A DNA stretch of 64,000 nucleotides from assembly GCA_947494805.1 (NCBI GenBank), contig CANLWK010000001.1, forward strand, positions 434,001 to 498,000. The letters run 5' to 3'. Made by a program: the position numbers and the translations under genes. This document shows, in pieces, positions 52,542 to 61,445 of the stretch. How positions within the stretch are numbered: position 1 is the first letter of the stretch; the number at the start of each line of letters is the position of its first letter. The notes beneath the pieces were generated by a model, which made no database searches, was not told the origin of the DNA, and worked only from the letters and a program-made list of their open reading frames with translations. This stretch comes from an uncultured Croceitalea sp. (GTDB lineage Bacteria; Bacteroidota; Bacteroidia; Flavobacteriales; Flavobacteriaceae).

Positions 52542-53279
52542 CTAAAACAATCTGTATGATTTCAAATCAGGCTCCACCAAGCGATTGATAATTTCGACGC
52601 CATTCTTTAGAACAACAAAACGTGCGGAGGCTTTTACAACACCAACATCTTTGGAATGATGATAAACATTTATGGATTTCGCTTCCATTCCTTCACCTAA
52701 ATCCCAATACGTATCAAATTCAATTCGCAAGCAATCCTTGAATATTCCGGCTGGTACGGACACATCTTCTTTTCGGGTAATTTCTTGGGTTAACGTAAAA
52801 ACACCATTTTGTTGGGTACCACCCCTATAATATCGTATATAGTTTCTTTTTACATTGAGGGTATCACCAATTTTCCCAATCCTACTGAACCAATGTATAG
52901 GCTTTTCAAAAACGGCAATGCTTCCATCACTTGAAAAAGTTTCGCCGTGATAGAATATTCCCTTCTCATTTACCGAGAGTAACTTGGAAGCTTTGGTTGC
53001 ATCAAAATGTCGAAAGGTGCAATCATCTTCGATCAATTGGAACAACGATTCGCCAGTTTCATCTTCGAATTCTGAAAAAAGGGGTACAAATCGATTTGAA
53101 ACGACAACGATTTTTGAAATATAATCGCCATCTTTCCACCCTTCCGGGGCTTGGTAGCGCCACTCATTTTTAGCTGCTATGGGATAATAATCCTCCATTA
53201 AAAAAAACTCTTGACTCATTATTGACAAATGGGTCAAGAGAAAAAGAATGATCAGTATTCCTACCTTACGTAAAATCAT
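52542..53279 (-). CDS. Secreted protein of unknown function
   Basis: 245 residues with a signal peptide (about 1-22, ending IMSQ). DYYPIAAKNEWRYQAPEGW near the start and SVPAGIFKDCLRIEFDTYWD plus DVGVVKASARF later form a pattern seen in many secreted Bacteroidota proteins (a PxxxGNxWxY start and VPAGxFxxCxxI core). No enzymatic motif is visible. Probably co-transcribed with the aldehyde dehydrogenase gene 16 bases upstream. Confidence 0.6.
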   Translation of the reverse strand: MILRKVGILIILFLLTHLSIMSQEFFLMEDYYPIAAKNEWRYQAPEGWKDGDYISKIVVVSNRFVPLFSEFEDETGESLFQLIEDDCTFRHFDATKASKLLSVNEKGIFYHGETFSSDGSIAVFEKPIHWFSRIGKIGDTLNVKRNYIRYYRGGTQQNGVFTLTQEITRKEDVSVPAGIFKDCLRIEFDTYWDLGEGMEAKSINVYHHSKDVGVVKASARFVVLKNGVEIINRLVEPDLKSYRLF

Positions 53280-53295
53280 AAAATTAATTTATGAG

Positions 53296-54711
53296 TTATG
53301 ATGAACCTTCCTCAAAATGAGCCATCGTCTCTGGGTGAGCCGTTTGAATCAGAAGTGCTTTTTTTCGAAAGAATCGCAAAAAACCGGCATCGCCCATTCG
53401 AGAACCATTGATTCCCGACTCCTTAAATGAGTTTTTCTCTGCATCGTATACCTTATTCGTAAGGCTACCATCATTAATACTTACTGCACCAACCTCTAGT
53501 TGTGAAGCAATTTCAATCGCCTTATCACTATCCGTGGAAAAAACAGATGCCGATAAACCGTAAATACTATCGTTCGCCAAGCAAATACCTTCTTCTTTGG
53601 TTTTGAATGTCATAATGGGAATGACAGGACCAAAAGTCTCTTCAGTCATCACCTTCATGTCGTGGGTAACATTGGTCAATACCGTAGGGCGGCACCATAA
53701 CCCCCCATTGATATTTTCAACTTTGCCGCCCGTATGCAGCTTTGCCCCTTTCGCTAAAGCATCGTCAATCTGCTCCTGTATCTTTTTGGCTTGGGCCTCA
53801 AAAATCAAGGGACCCATTTGCCCCTCTTTAGGGTTAACAGTCATCGTTACCTTCTCTGCTTTGGTGGTAATCTCCTCTACAAACTGGTCATGAATGCTCT
53901 CGTCTACATATATGCGCTCCAAAGACTGGCAAGCTTGTCCAGTGGCCCCTGCACAGCTACGTAAAACGGCATCGGTTGACACCTCTAGGTCTGCATCCGC
54001 CAGAACTATAGCAGGGTCTTTTCCGCCTAACTCCAAAAAAGCGGGAATAAAACGTTCGGCACAAACAGCACCTATCTTTTTACCCGTTGGCACGCTGCCC
54101 GTAAAACATATGGCATCCGCATTCTGAACCACTGCTTTTCCAGCTTCGGCACCACCTCGCACCAATTGTAAAACTCCGGTAAGTTCAGACACGGCTTTGA
54201 TACTTTTTTCGAGCCCGTCCATAAATCGTGGTGTGACCTCACTGGGTTTGAGCAATACGCCACAGCCCGCCATCAATGCCGGAATGGTATCAATCAAGGC
54301 CAAGAGCAAAGGAAAATTCCATGGACTTATGACGCCCACCAAAGGGTAAGGCACCCATTGTTGCCCAATTTGAACTGTGGGCGCGGAAGCAGAGGGTCGT
54401 TCCGCTGGTGGTTTGTACAATTGCGGGGCACGATATATCCATGCTTGCATTAAGCCCATAATTCCTCCCGTCTCCACTTCAGAAATTCTTTTTCTTGCCG
54501 TATCTACTGCCAATTGCTCCGCAATTTCTGCCTGAAACTTTGTAAAACTGGTCAACCACTTTTGCAGCACGGCCACACGTTCAGCGATGCTATGCTGTTG
54601 CCATTTTTTTTGGGCAGTTCGGATTTCAGTCGCCTTTTTTTGAATCATTTCAGGAGTATCTTCCTTCAGCTCATAATCGTATTGCCCCGTAAATGGATTT
54701 CGTACCTTCAT
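53296..54711 (-). CDS. NAD(P)-dependent aldehyde dehydrogenase
   Basis: 471 residues, complete. WNFP at 131-134 (catalytic Asn), CFTGSVPTG near 202-210 (cofactor loop), the general base Glu227 in FLELGGKDP, and the nucleophile Cys261 in GATGQACQS are all in place. Oxidises an aldehyde, for example one made by the amine-oxidase-family enzymes or by the HpcH/HpaI aldolase, to the acid. First gene of a minus unit controlled by operator K, 15 bases upstream. Confidence 0.9.
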   Translation of the reverse strand: MKVRNPFTGQYDYELKEDTPEMIQKKATEIRTAQKKWQQHSIAERVAVLQKWLTSFTKFQAEIAEQLAVDTARKRISEVETGGIMGLMQAWIYRAPQLYKPPAERPSASAPTVQIGQQWVPYPLVGVISPWNFPLLLALIDTIPALMAGCGVLLKPSEVTPRFMDGLEKSIKAVSELTGVLQLVRGGAEAGKAVVQNADAICFTGSVPTGKKIGAVCAERFIPAFLELGGKDPAIVLADADLEVSTDAVLRSCAGATGQACQSLERIYVDESIHDQFVEEITTKAEKVTMTVNPKEGQMGPLIFEAQAKKIQEQIDDALAKGAKLHTGGKVENINGGLWCRPTVLTNVTHDMKVMTEETFGPVIPIMTFKTKEEGICLANDSIYGLSASVFSTDSDKAIEIASQLEVGAVSINDGSLTNKVYDAEKNSFKESGINGSRMGDAGFLRFFRKKALLIQTAHPETMAHFEEGSS

Positions 54712-54725
54712 ATTATCACAATAAA

Positions 54726-54744
54726 TAGTTAATAAAGTTAACTA
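54726..54744. promoter_or_regulatory. Island operator K (single perfect dyad)
   Basis: TAGTTAA-N5-TTAACTA with TTAA at 54729 and 54738. Serves the aldehyde dehydrogenase unit (start 54,711). Confidence 0.8.
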
Positions 54745-54778
54745 TTATTTCTGATAGACCAGCTCCGTTTCCATAAAA

Positions 54779-54799
54779 TTAGTTAACTTAGTTAACTAA
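54779..54799. promoter_or_regulatory. Island operator L (perfect 8-base dyad)
   Basis: TTAGTTAA and TTAACTAA around spacer CTTAG; TTAA at 54783 and 54792. Serves the plus operon beginning at 54,821 and runs into its -7 element. Nearly identical to operator D. Confidence 0.82.
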
Positions 54800-54804
54800 T
54801 TTTG
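54797..54804 (+). promoter_or_regulatory. -7 element of the 54,821 operon
   Basis: TAATTTTG, an exact TANNTTTG match, overlaps the right arm of operator L and lies 16 bases before the start codon. Confidence 0.5.
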
Positions 54805-54820
54805 AAAACTACTATTCTTA

Positions 54821-55732
54821 ATGAATACAAACAAAATTATACTGGAAGAACAGGGACTTCGCGATGGATTTCAAACGCTGGAGCAGGTTGTTCCCACAGA
54901 AAAAAAGTTGGAATATATTGACAAACTGGTCGCTGCCGGAATGACCCGCATTCAAGTTGCCTCTTTTGTACATCCCAAATTGGTACCACAAATGGCGGAT
55001 GCTGAAGCCGTTTGTTCTCAACTGGATAAAAAAGATGGGGTCATTTACAGCGGATTGGTACTGAATCTGAAAGGGGTCGAAAGGGGAATTGCCGCCGGGC
55101 TCAATCATTTGGCCTGTTCAATTTCGGCAAGTGACACCCATAGTCAAAAAAATGCACGCTTGACCCTCGGTGAGGCTAAGAAAGCTTTTAAGAAGATGGT
55201 ATCTCTTGCAAGGCAAAATAACATTACCGTTCGTGGAGGGATTCAATGTGCTTTTGGCTGTCGATACGAGGGAAAAATTGAAGCCGACCGTGTTTTGGAT
55301 ATGGTCGATCATCACTTGGATACGGAAATAGACGAACTGGCTTTGGCCGATTCTACGGGAATGGGCAACCCAAAACAGTTGGGCGAACTGATGGAAAAAG
55401 TAGTTGAAAAAGCGGGTGATATTCCCGTAATTCTGCATCTGCACAACACGGAAAATAAAGGGTATTCGAACTTCTATGCAGCTACTGAGGCTGGTGTTAG
55501 AATTTTTGATACGGCCTTTGGTGGTCTAGGGGGGTGTCCTTTTATCAAAAGTGCAACTGGCAATATCGCAACAGAGGATACGGCCCATACCGCTCATCAA
55601 ATGGGCTATGAAACCGGATTGGACATTGGCAAAATAGCCGAAATAAGTATGGAATTGGAAACGACCTTGGGCCACAAACTCCCGGGGCAGTTGTACCAAT
55701 TGATTGATAAAAAGGAGATTAAGATTATATAG
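54821..55732 (+). CDS. HMG-CoA-lyase-like enzyme
   Basis: 303 residues of the DRE-TIM lyase family. LRDG at 13-16 (metal Asp and catalytic Arg), HLH at 206-208 (metal ligands), and GGLGGCP at 234-240 with the catalytic-loop Cys239 match hydroxymethylglutaryl-CoA lyase. Such enzymes cleave 3-hydroxyacyl-CoAs to acyl-CoA and an oxoacid. It heads the operon with a LeuC/LeuD-like pair and a class III CoA-transferase, as in routes where a malate-type acid is activated to a malyl-type CoA and then split (compare citramalyl-CoA). Leucine degradation is the alternative, but the other genes of that pathway are not here. Confidence 0.85.
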   Translation: MNTNKIILEEQGLRDGFQTLEQVVPTEKKLEYIDKLVAAGMTRIQVASFVHPKLVPQMADAEAVCSQLDKKDGVIYSGLVLNLKGVERGIAAGLNHLACSISASDTHSQKNARLTLGEAKKAFKKMVSLARQNNITVRGGIQCAFGCRYEGKIEADRVLDMVDHHLDTEIDELALADSTGMGNPKQLGELMEKVVEKAGDIPVILHLHNTENKGYSNFYAATEAGVRIFDTAFGGLGGCPFIKSATGNIATEDTAHTAHQMGYETGLDIGKIAEISMELETTLGHKLPGQLYQLIDKKEIKII

Positions 55733-55784
55733 CCTTGACAGATTTAAATAGTAATGATTTTAGTATTTGTTGACATAAGATTCT

Positions 55785-55863
55785 AAGACATAAGACATAA
55801 GACCTCATTTTTAAAATGTACAATTTTTCGGTCTTACCTCTTAAGTCTTTCCGTCTTATGTCT
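55785..55863. repeat. Inverted repeat in the leader of the LeuC-like gene
   Basis: A 20-base arm built from AAGACATA repeats (55785-55804) pairs with 55830-55849 (17 of 20 matches). A further GTCTTATGTCT copy lies at 55853-55863. A partial terminator, processing site or a dispersed intergenic palindrome is possible. Confidence 0.5.
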
Positions 55864-55876
55864 GTAAAAGAATAAA

Positions 55877-57112
55877 ATGGGACAGACAATTTCAGAAAAA
55901 ATTATATCGAACCATGTGGGTCGAAAAGTGTATGCAGGCGAGCTCGTCATAAGTGAAGTCGATGGTTGCATGGCAAGTGACACCACTGGCCCTTTGACCA
56001 TTAAGGCATTTCGTGAAATGGGCGGTAAGAAAGTTTTTGACCCAAACAAATCTGCGTTGATAATTGACCACGCCGCGCCTTCACCCAATGAGCGCATTGC
56101 CAATTTACACAAAATGATGCGGGATTTCGCCAAGGAACAGGGCATGCGCCTCTTTGAAATAGGAGAAGGTATTTGCCATCAGGTTATGGTCGAGAACGAA
56201 TATGTAAAGCCTGGTGATATTTTTATCGGTGCCGATTCGCATACACCCACATATGGTGCTTTAAACGCCTTTGCCTGTGGCGTAGGTTCTACAGATTTGG
56301 CCGCAACAATGATGACGGGGAAAATATGGCTAAAAGTACCACAGACCATACAAATTAATTGCTCGGGAAGATTACAGGAAGGTGTTACGGCAAAAGACCT
56401 GATTCTATTTTTGGTAGGGAAAGTCACCGTGTCAGGGGCGACATATCAAGCCATTGAATTCACAGGTGAAGCCTTTGAAGACCTGAGTTTGGCAAGTCGC
56501 ATGACGATTGCCAACATGTCTTCGGAGATGGGCGCCAAAACGGGAATCGTTCATCCAAGAGGATTGGAATTGGATTATGACTTTGAAGCAATTACTCCCG
56601 ATGAAGACGCCCACTATATCAAAACGTTTGACTTCGATGTTTCCGGACTGGAGCCGCAAGTGAGTGCTCCTGAATCCCCGGATAATGTGCATAACATTTC
56701 GAACTATGAAGGCACCAAAATCAACTATGCATTTATAGGCACGTGCTGTAATGGTCGTTTGGAAGATTTGGATATTGCTGCAGAAATACTGAAAGGCAAA
56801 AAAATACACCCCGATGTGCGAATGGTCATCGCGCCGGCATCTCAGAGTGTTTTGCTAGATGCGATGGGCAACGGCACAATGCAAACATTGATTGAAGCCG
56901 GAGCCTCTTTGATCACCTCTGGTTGTGGACCATGCGTGGGCACACATCAAGGTGTTCCCGCTGATGGAGAAGTCGTTATTTCAGCTGCCAATCGAAATTT
57001 TAGGGGGCGTATGGGGAATCCGAATTCCAACATTTATTTGGGGGCACCTTCGACCGTAGCAGCATCGGCCTTAGAGGGGCAAATTGTAAATCCTAAAAAA
57101 TATTTAGTGTAA
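55877..57112 (+). CDS. LeuC-like [4Fe-4S] large subunit, dimethylmaleate-hydratase type
   Basis: 411 residues. Cluster cysteines are at 290 (GTCCNGR), 350 and 353 (SGCGPCVG); ADSHTPTYGA near 119-128 is the DSHT motif and NRNFRGRMG the substrate-binding Arg segment. Its length fits the short LeuC2/homoaconitase group that includes DmdA (2,3-dimethylmaleate hydratase). With the LeuD-like product encoded one base downstream it should hydrate a cis-dicarboxylate. In this operon, with imide- and half-amide-hydrolase homologues, an alkylmaleate is the most likely substrate. Isopropylmalate isomerase is the alternative. Confidence 0.85.
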   Translation: MGQTISEKIISNHVGRKVYAGELVISEVDGCMASDTTGPLTIKAFREMGGKKVFDPNKSALIIDHAAPSPNERIANLHKMMRDFAKEQGMRLFEIGEGICHQVMVENEYVKPGDIFIGADSHTPTYGALNAFACGVGSTDLAATMMTGKIWLKVPQTIQINCSGRLQEGVTAKDLILFLVGKVTVSGATYQAIEFTGEAFEDLSLASRMTIANMSSEMGAKTGIVHPRGLELDYDFEAITPDEDAHYIKTFDFDVSGLEPQVSAPESPDNVHNISNYEGTKINYAFIGTCCNGRLEDLDIAAEILKGKKIHPDVRMVIAPASQSVLLDAMGNGTMQTLIEAGASLITSGCGPCVGTHQGVPADGEVVISAANRNFRGRMGNPNSNIYLGAPSTVAASALEGQIVNPKKYLV

Positions 57113-57113
57113 G

Positions 57114-57623
57114 ATGAGCGGAGTACAAACAACTATCAAAGCAAAAGCACATGCATACGGTGACCATATTGACACCGACCGTATCATCCCTGGGAAATAC
57201 ACTAAAACACTCGATCTTTCAACACTTGCAAATCATGTGCTGGAAGATTTGGACCCCAATTTTAATAAGATTGTTAAGCAAGGTGACGTTTTGGTTGCCG
57301 GCATCAACTTTGGATGTGGCTCCTCGCGCGAACAAGCTCCCCTGGCATTGAAACAGGCTGGGGTTTCCGTGGTGATCGCCAAAGATTTTGCGCGCATCTT
57401 CTTCCGCAATGCTATCAATATTGGACTTCCCGTATTGGAAATCGCGGACCATAATATTCAAAAAGGAGCAGAATTGGATATCGACCTAAAAGAAGGCATT
57501 GTTAAAGACCTTACGGCAGAAGTGACCTATACCGCTACTAAACTTCCGGATATCATGATCGATATTTTGGGAGAAGGTGGTTTGGTAAACTACCTGACCA
57601 AACACGGAAATTATTCCTTATAA
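57114..57623 (+). CDS. LeuD-like small subunit, dimethylmaleate-hydratase type
   Basis: 169 residues. HIDTDRIIPGKY near 18-29, the substrate loop GCGSSREQAP at 67-76 and DFARIFFRNAINIGLP near 91-106 are the complete LeuD/aconitase swivelling-domain motifs. This contrasts with the altered loop of the 32,472 product. Partner of the 55,877 large subunit, separated by one base. Confidence 0.87.
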   Translation: MSGVQTTIKAKAHAYGDHIDTDRIIPGKYTKTLDLSTLANHVLEDLDPNFNKIVKQGDVLVAGINFGCGSSREQAPLALKQAGVSVVIAKDFARIFFRNAINIGLPVLEIADHNIQKGAELDIDLKEGIVKDLTAEVTYTATKLPDIMIDILGEGGLVNYLTKHGNYSL

Positions 57624-57624
57624 A

Positions 57625-58194
57625 ATGAGCAGAATAACACCTATTTCCAATTATGAGGAGAGCGAATTGGCCCCTCTATTTGAACAAGCCGAAAAATGGA
57701 TGGGCTTTCAACCCAATGATGGACTGATCATGGCCCATAAACCAACTATGCTGACTTCGTTTTTTACATTGGCCAAGGCCGTTTACGAAGATGGTTTGGT
57801 CGACCAAGGTTTAAAACGAATGATCGGTCATATTTCAAGTCTATCAGCAGGGTGTGAATATTGCAGCGCGCATACCGCATTTAGCGCAAACAAATTTGGT
57901 GTCTCCGATGAAAAGATGAAAACTATTTGGAATTTTCAAACCTCACCCCTTTTTTCCGAAAAAGAAAAGGCCGCTTTGAATGTGGCCTTAAAATCCAGTA
58001 TGACCCCAAATCAAGTCACCGATGAAGATTTTGACGCTTTGAAAACACATTTCTCGCAACCAGCCATTGTTGAAATTATGGGCGTAATTTCAATGTTCGG
58101 GTTTTTAAATCGGTGGAATTCCACCTTGGGCACCAAAATCGAAGACAAACCCAATTCATTCTATCAATCGTTAAAAAAAGTATCCCATGAGTAG
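57625..58194 (+). CDS. AhpD/carboxymuconolactone-decarboxylase-family protein
   Basis: 189 residues, helical. GCEYCSAHTAFSANKFG near 73-89 carries the CxxC and His of the peroxidase-related AhpD-like group. Members act as alkylhydroperoxidases or, without the cysteines, as decarboxylases; here the CxxC favours a redox role. Overlaps the CoA-transferase gene by eight bases, so it is tightly coupled to it. Confidence 0.78.
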   Translation: MSRITPISNYEESELAPLFEQAEKWMGFQPNDGLIMAHKPTMLTSFFTLAKAVYEDGLVDQGLKRMIGHISSLSAGCEYCSAHTAFSANKFGVSDEKMKTIWNFQTSPLFSEKEKAALNVALKSSMTPNQVTDEDFDALKTHFSQPAIVEIMGVISMFGFLNRWNSTLGTKIEDKPNSFYQSLKKVSHE

Positions 58195-59368
58195 TGCACC
58201 TTTAAAAGGTATCAAAGTATTGGAATTCACCCATGCCGTTATGGGACCTTGCGCAGGTTTGATGCTGGCCGATATGGGTGCCGATGTGGTTCACATAGAA
58301 CCTCCCCATGGGGATAGCACCCGGCGTTTAAAAGGCTTCGGGACAGGATATTTTTGGTTTTACAATAGAAATAAAAGGAGTCTGGCCGTCAACCTGAAAA
58401 CTGAAGAAGGCATTCAGTTAATTTATGACTTGGTAAAGGAATACGATGTCGTGGTCGAGAATTTTGGCCCTGGAACTATGGATAGACTCGGTCTTGGGTA
58501 TGAAAAACTAAAAACATTCAACAAACGCCTTATCTATTGTTCACTCAAGGGCTTTTTAAGTGGCCCTTATGAAAAGCGTCATGCTATGGACGAGGTGGTG
58601 CAAATGATGGGTGGACTCGCCTATATGACCGGTCGCGAAGGAGACCCATTACGAGCAGGTACCTCTGTCATCGATATTACCGGCGGAATGTTTGGCTATA
58701 TCGGAATCCTGCAGGCCTTATACGAACGTGAAAAGACTGGTGAAGGCGGTTTTGTGAAATCAGCCTTGTTCGAAACTTGCGCATTTCTCATGGGGCAGCA
58801 CATGGCCTACAGTTCACAGATTGACTATCAGATTCCGCCAATGCCATCGCGCGTCAGTGCGTGGAGTATTTACAAGGTTTTTGACACAAAAGATAATGAC
58901 AAAGCCTTTATCGGAATCATTAGCGAAAAGCATTGGGAACGTTTGTGCGACGTCTTTGGGTGGGAAGATTGGGCGGCAGATGAACGTTTAGCGACCAACA
59001 ACCAACGAATTGACGAACGCGATTGGTTCCTGCCAGAATTGGATGCCCGTGTAAAGCAATTCACCAAAGCTGAAATTATAGAACGCTGTGATAAAGGGCA
59101 TATTCCTTTTGCGCCCATTAGCAGACCAGAAGACCTTTTTGAAGACGAACAGTTGAATAGGGGCAATAGTCTTATGGAGGTTGGTATGGGTGATAAAAAA
59201 AGCGCCAAATTGCCTAAATTTCCCTTGGAATATAAAGGCACCCGCGTTGAAAAACGATTGGACCCGCCAAAGATTGGGGAACATACTTCTGAAGTTTTGA
59301 AGGAACTGAACATCAGTGATGAAACCATCGCGAAAATGGTCTCAGAAGGAATTATTAAAATAGAATAG
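58187..59368 (+). CDS. Class III CoA-transferase (CaiB/BaiF family)
   Basis: 393 residues. KGIKVLEFTHAVMGPCAGLMLADMG is the family's start, VVENFGPGTMDRLGLGY near 90-106, and an Asp in TSVIDITGGMFG near 167-178 at the catalytic position. Transfers CoA between carboxylic acids, for example succinyl-CoA and a malate derivative. Between the hydratase genes and hydrolases of the same operon as the HMG-CoA-lyase-like gene, it probably activates the hydrated acid for cleavage. This parallels succinyl-CoA:citramalate CoA-transferase plus citramalyl-CoA lyase. Confidence 0.87.
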   Translation: MSSAPLKGIKVLEFTHAVMGPCAGLMLADMGADVVHIEPPHGDSTRRLKGFGTGYFWFYNRNKRSLAVNLKTEEGIQLIYDLVKEYDVVVENFGPGTMDRLGLGYEKLKTFNKRLIYCSLKGFLSGPYEKRHAMDEVVQMMGGLAYMTGREGDPLRAGTSVIDITGGMFGYIGILQALYEREKTGEGGFVKSALFETCAFLMGQHMAYSSQIDYQIPPMPSRVSAWSIYKVFDTKDNDKAFIGIISEKHWERLCDVFGWEDWAADERLATNNQRIDERDWFLPELDARVKQFTKAEIIERCDKGHIPFAPISRPEDLFEDEQLNRGNSLMEVGMGDKKSAKLPKFPLEYKGTRVEKRLDPPKIGEHTSEVLKELNISDETIAKMVSEGIIKIE

Positions 59369-59372
59369 TCCT

Positions 59373-59816
59373 ATGCGCACATCAAAACTTTTATTTATCC
59401 TTTTCCTTGCACTGTTCGCAGTGGTGCAGACAAATGCCCAAGAGTTAAGACCGGAAATCAAATTGCAAGTACAAGAACAAATTGAAAATCTAAGAACCGC
59501 TCACTTAAATAGTGATGTTGACTTGGCAGATAAATTATACCACCCCGACCTAATTCTTACCTCACAAAGTGGTAAGAAATACAATAAAGAAGTAGCCTTG
59601 AAAAATCTTGAAAACACTTTTGAATACTACGAAAACTCAGATATTACATTTTTACCCATTTCTGAGAATGTGGTACTGACCAATTATATCAATGAACGTA
59701 AGTACAAAGACTTTGACAAAGGTACCTATAGACTAACCGTGGTCTGGACAAAACATAGGGGAAAATGGCGCATCATATCAATGCAGTCCTCAAAAGTAAA
59801 ACAACGAAAGAAGTAA
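59373..59816 (+). CDS. Secreted DUF4440/NTF2-fold protein
   Basis: 147 residues with a signal peptide (about 1-22, ending TNAQ). IENLRTAHLNSDVDLADKLYHPD, TSQSGKKYNKE and YRLTVVWTKHRGKWRIISMQSS are the usual DUF4440 elements. A binding or isomerase-like cone fold is expected; function unknown. It lies two bases before the sulfurtransferase gene. Confidence 0.72.
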   Translation: MRTSKLLFILFLALFAVVQTNAQELRPEIKLQVQEQIENLRTAHLNSDVDLADKLYHPDLILTSQSGKKYNKEVALKNLENTFEYYENSDITFLPISENVVLTNYINERKYKDFDKGTYRLTVVWTKHRGKWRIISMQSSKVKQRKK

Positions 59817-59817
59817 A

Positions 59818-60675
59818 ATGAAAACAGATGTGCCTCCAATTATTGCGGTAAAGGAATTATTCGATTTAAGGCATTCGAATAAGTTGGTGATCGTGAATGC
59901 CACTAGTGGCCCGAATGCCTTATCGAACTATCAAGAAAAACATTTGGATGGCGCCCTTTTCTTAGATTTGAACGGGCATCTATCAGAAATACACGAGGAC
60001 GCCGCTAATGGTGGAAGGCATCCCTTACCAACCATTGAAAATTTTGCAAAAACCATTTCCGAAATTGGCATCACACAGAATAGCCATGTGGTCATTTACG
60101 ACGATAAAGGTGGTGCCAATGCCTCCGCCCGATTTTGGTGGATGTTGAAAGCTATTGGTCATGAAAAAGTACAGGTTTTGAACGGTGGTATTCAGGAAGC
60201 TGAAAAACAGCAATTCCCCATAAACTCAGAAAAAGTGAGTCGCACTCGGGTTGCATTGTATCCGGTAACTTCTTGGAAACTCCCCGTGGTAGAAATTGAT
60301 GAAGTTGAGCAAGTCTCCCAAGATGTGGACCATATCGTCGTTGACGTGCGTGCCGCCCCGCGTTACAATGGAGAATTCGAGCCACTTGATTTAATTGCCG
60401 GACATATCCCCGGTACGGTGAACGTTCCCTTTGCGGAGAATTTGGACAGTGATGGATTGTTCAAGTCCCCTAATGAACTAAAAGAAAAGTATACCAAACT
60501 ATTTGGCGATATCCCAAAAGAGAATATTGTATTTCATTGCGGTTCGGGCGTAACTGCATGTCATTCCCTATTGGCAATAACCCACTCCGGATTGGAAATT
60601 CCTAAGCTCTATGTGGGCTCTTGGAGCGAATGGAGCAGAAACGATAAAGCAATAGCAATCGAAACTAAAGAATAA
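59818..60675 (+). CDS. Two-domain sulfurtransferase (rhodanese)
   Basis: 285 residues with two rhodanese domains. The active-site loop CGSGVTA (Cys241) is the form typical of mercaptopyruvate sulfurtransferase / SseA-type enzymes; the N-terminal domain has YDDKGGANASARFWW and is inactive as usual. No signal peptide. Its purpose in this operon is unclear; sulfur-relay, cyanide or thiol handling are possible. Confidence 0.87.
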   Translation: MKTDVPPIIAVKELFDLRHSNKLVIVNATSGPNALSNYQEKHLDGALFLDLNGHLSEIHEDAANGGRHPLPTIENFAKTISEIGITQNSHVVIYDDKGGANASARFWWMLKAIGHEKVQVLNGGIQEAEKQQFPINSEKVSRTRVALYPVTSWKLPVVEIDEVEQVSQDVDHIVVDVRAAPRYNGEFEPLDLIAGHIPGTVNVPFAENLDSDGLFKSPNELKEKYTKLFGDIPKENIVFHCGSGVTACHSLLAITHSGLEIPKLYVGSWSEWSRNDKAIAIETKE

Positions 60676-60687
60676 TAAAAATACATT

Positions 60688-61353
60688 ATGCAAACCACTG
60701 ATAAAACGGCCAAAGAAATCTACTTAGAAGTAAAGGCGAATCCTGCTCGAAAGCGTTTCGGGTTCGGAAAGAAAGCCTGTTTGGTCAATATTGATATTCA
60801 AAAAGCCTACACGCGAACCGATTTGTTCAAAACTGCCTACGAAAATGACCCAAAGCAATTAGGTTATGTCAACGAACTAGCTGCAAAATTTCGTGCATTG
60901 GATTGGCCCGTAGTTTGGACAAATGTTGCCTACATGGATTCTGCCGCAGACGCGGGAGTTTGGGGAACACGGACCGATACTCCCGATAGTTTGCAAAACA
61001 TCAAGTTCGGTTCAGAACGCTCAGAATTGGACGACCGTTTGATTATTGACCGTGCTTCGGATGTTTTTTACGAAAAGAAAATGCCTTCCCCCTTTTTTGA
61101 AACTCCCCTACAATCACTATTGGTTTGGCATCAAGTCGACACCGTAGTCCTGACCGGAGGCTCCACATCGGGCTGTGTTCGTGCAGCCGGAGTAGATTCG
61201 TTGTCAAGAGGATACAGAACCATTGTTCCCGAAGAATGTGTAGCCGATAAACATGAAAGCTATCACTATGCCAACCTGACGGATTTATCGCTTAAGTATT
61301 GCGATGTTTTGGAAGTAAAGGAAGTTTTTGAGTGGCTTGAAAAAATGAAATAA
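60688..61353 (+). CDS. Isochorismatase-family amidohydrolase, maleamate/carbamoylsarcosine amidase-like
   Basis: 221 residues. The catalytic triad of cysteine hydrolases is visible: Asp36 in NIDIQKAYT, Lys in YEKKMPSPF (130/131) and Cys163 in GGSTSGCVRAAG. The TSGCVRA motif is shared with N-carbamoylsarcosine amidohydrolase and with NicF, the maleamate amidohydrolase of nicotinate degradation. Directly upstream of two cyclic-imidase-like genes and downstream of a maleate-hydratase-like pair, it fits removal of ammonia from an alkylmaleamate. True isochorismatase function is unlikely. Confidence 0.82.
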   Translation: MQTTDKTAKEIYLEVKANPARKRFGFGKKACLVNIDIQKAYTRTDLFKTAYENDPKQLGYVNELAAKFRALDWPVVWTNVAYMDSAADAGVWGTRTDTPDSLQNIKFGSERSELDDRLIIDRASDVFYEKKMPSPFFETPLQSLLVWHQVDTVVLTGGSTSGCVRAAGVDSLSRGYRTIVPEECVADKHESYHYANLTDLSLKYCDVLEVKEVFEWLEKMK

Positions 61354-61445
61354 ACTAGTGTACGTTCGAGCGCAGTCTAGAACTAATTTTGATAATGACA
61401 AACAGATTCCCGCTGTCACGGAAATGACATTAAAGAGATTTATTG

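Noticed and set aside
55785-55863. CRISPR-like array
   Set aside because: The repeats are short, inverted and irregular, with no spacers of constant length and no cas genes.
32472-57623. Leucine biosynthesis operon from the LeuA, LeuC-like and LeuD-like genes
   Set aside because: leuA stands apart without the shared operator, LeuC-like proteins are of the short type, leuB and ilv genes are missing, and neighbours are catabolic.
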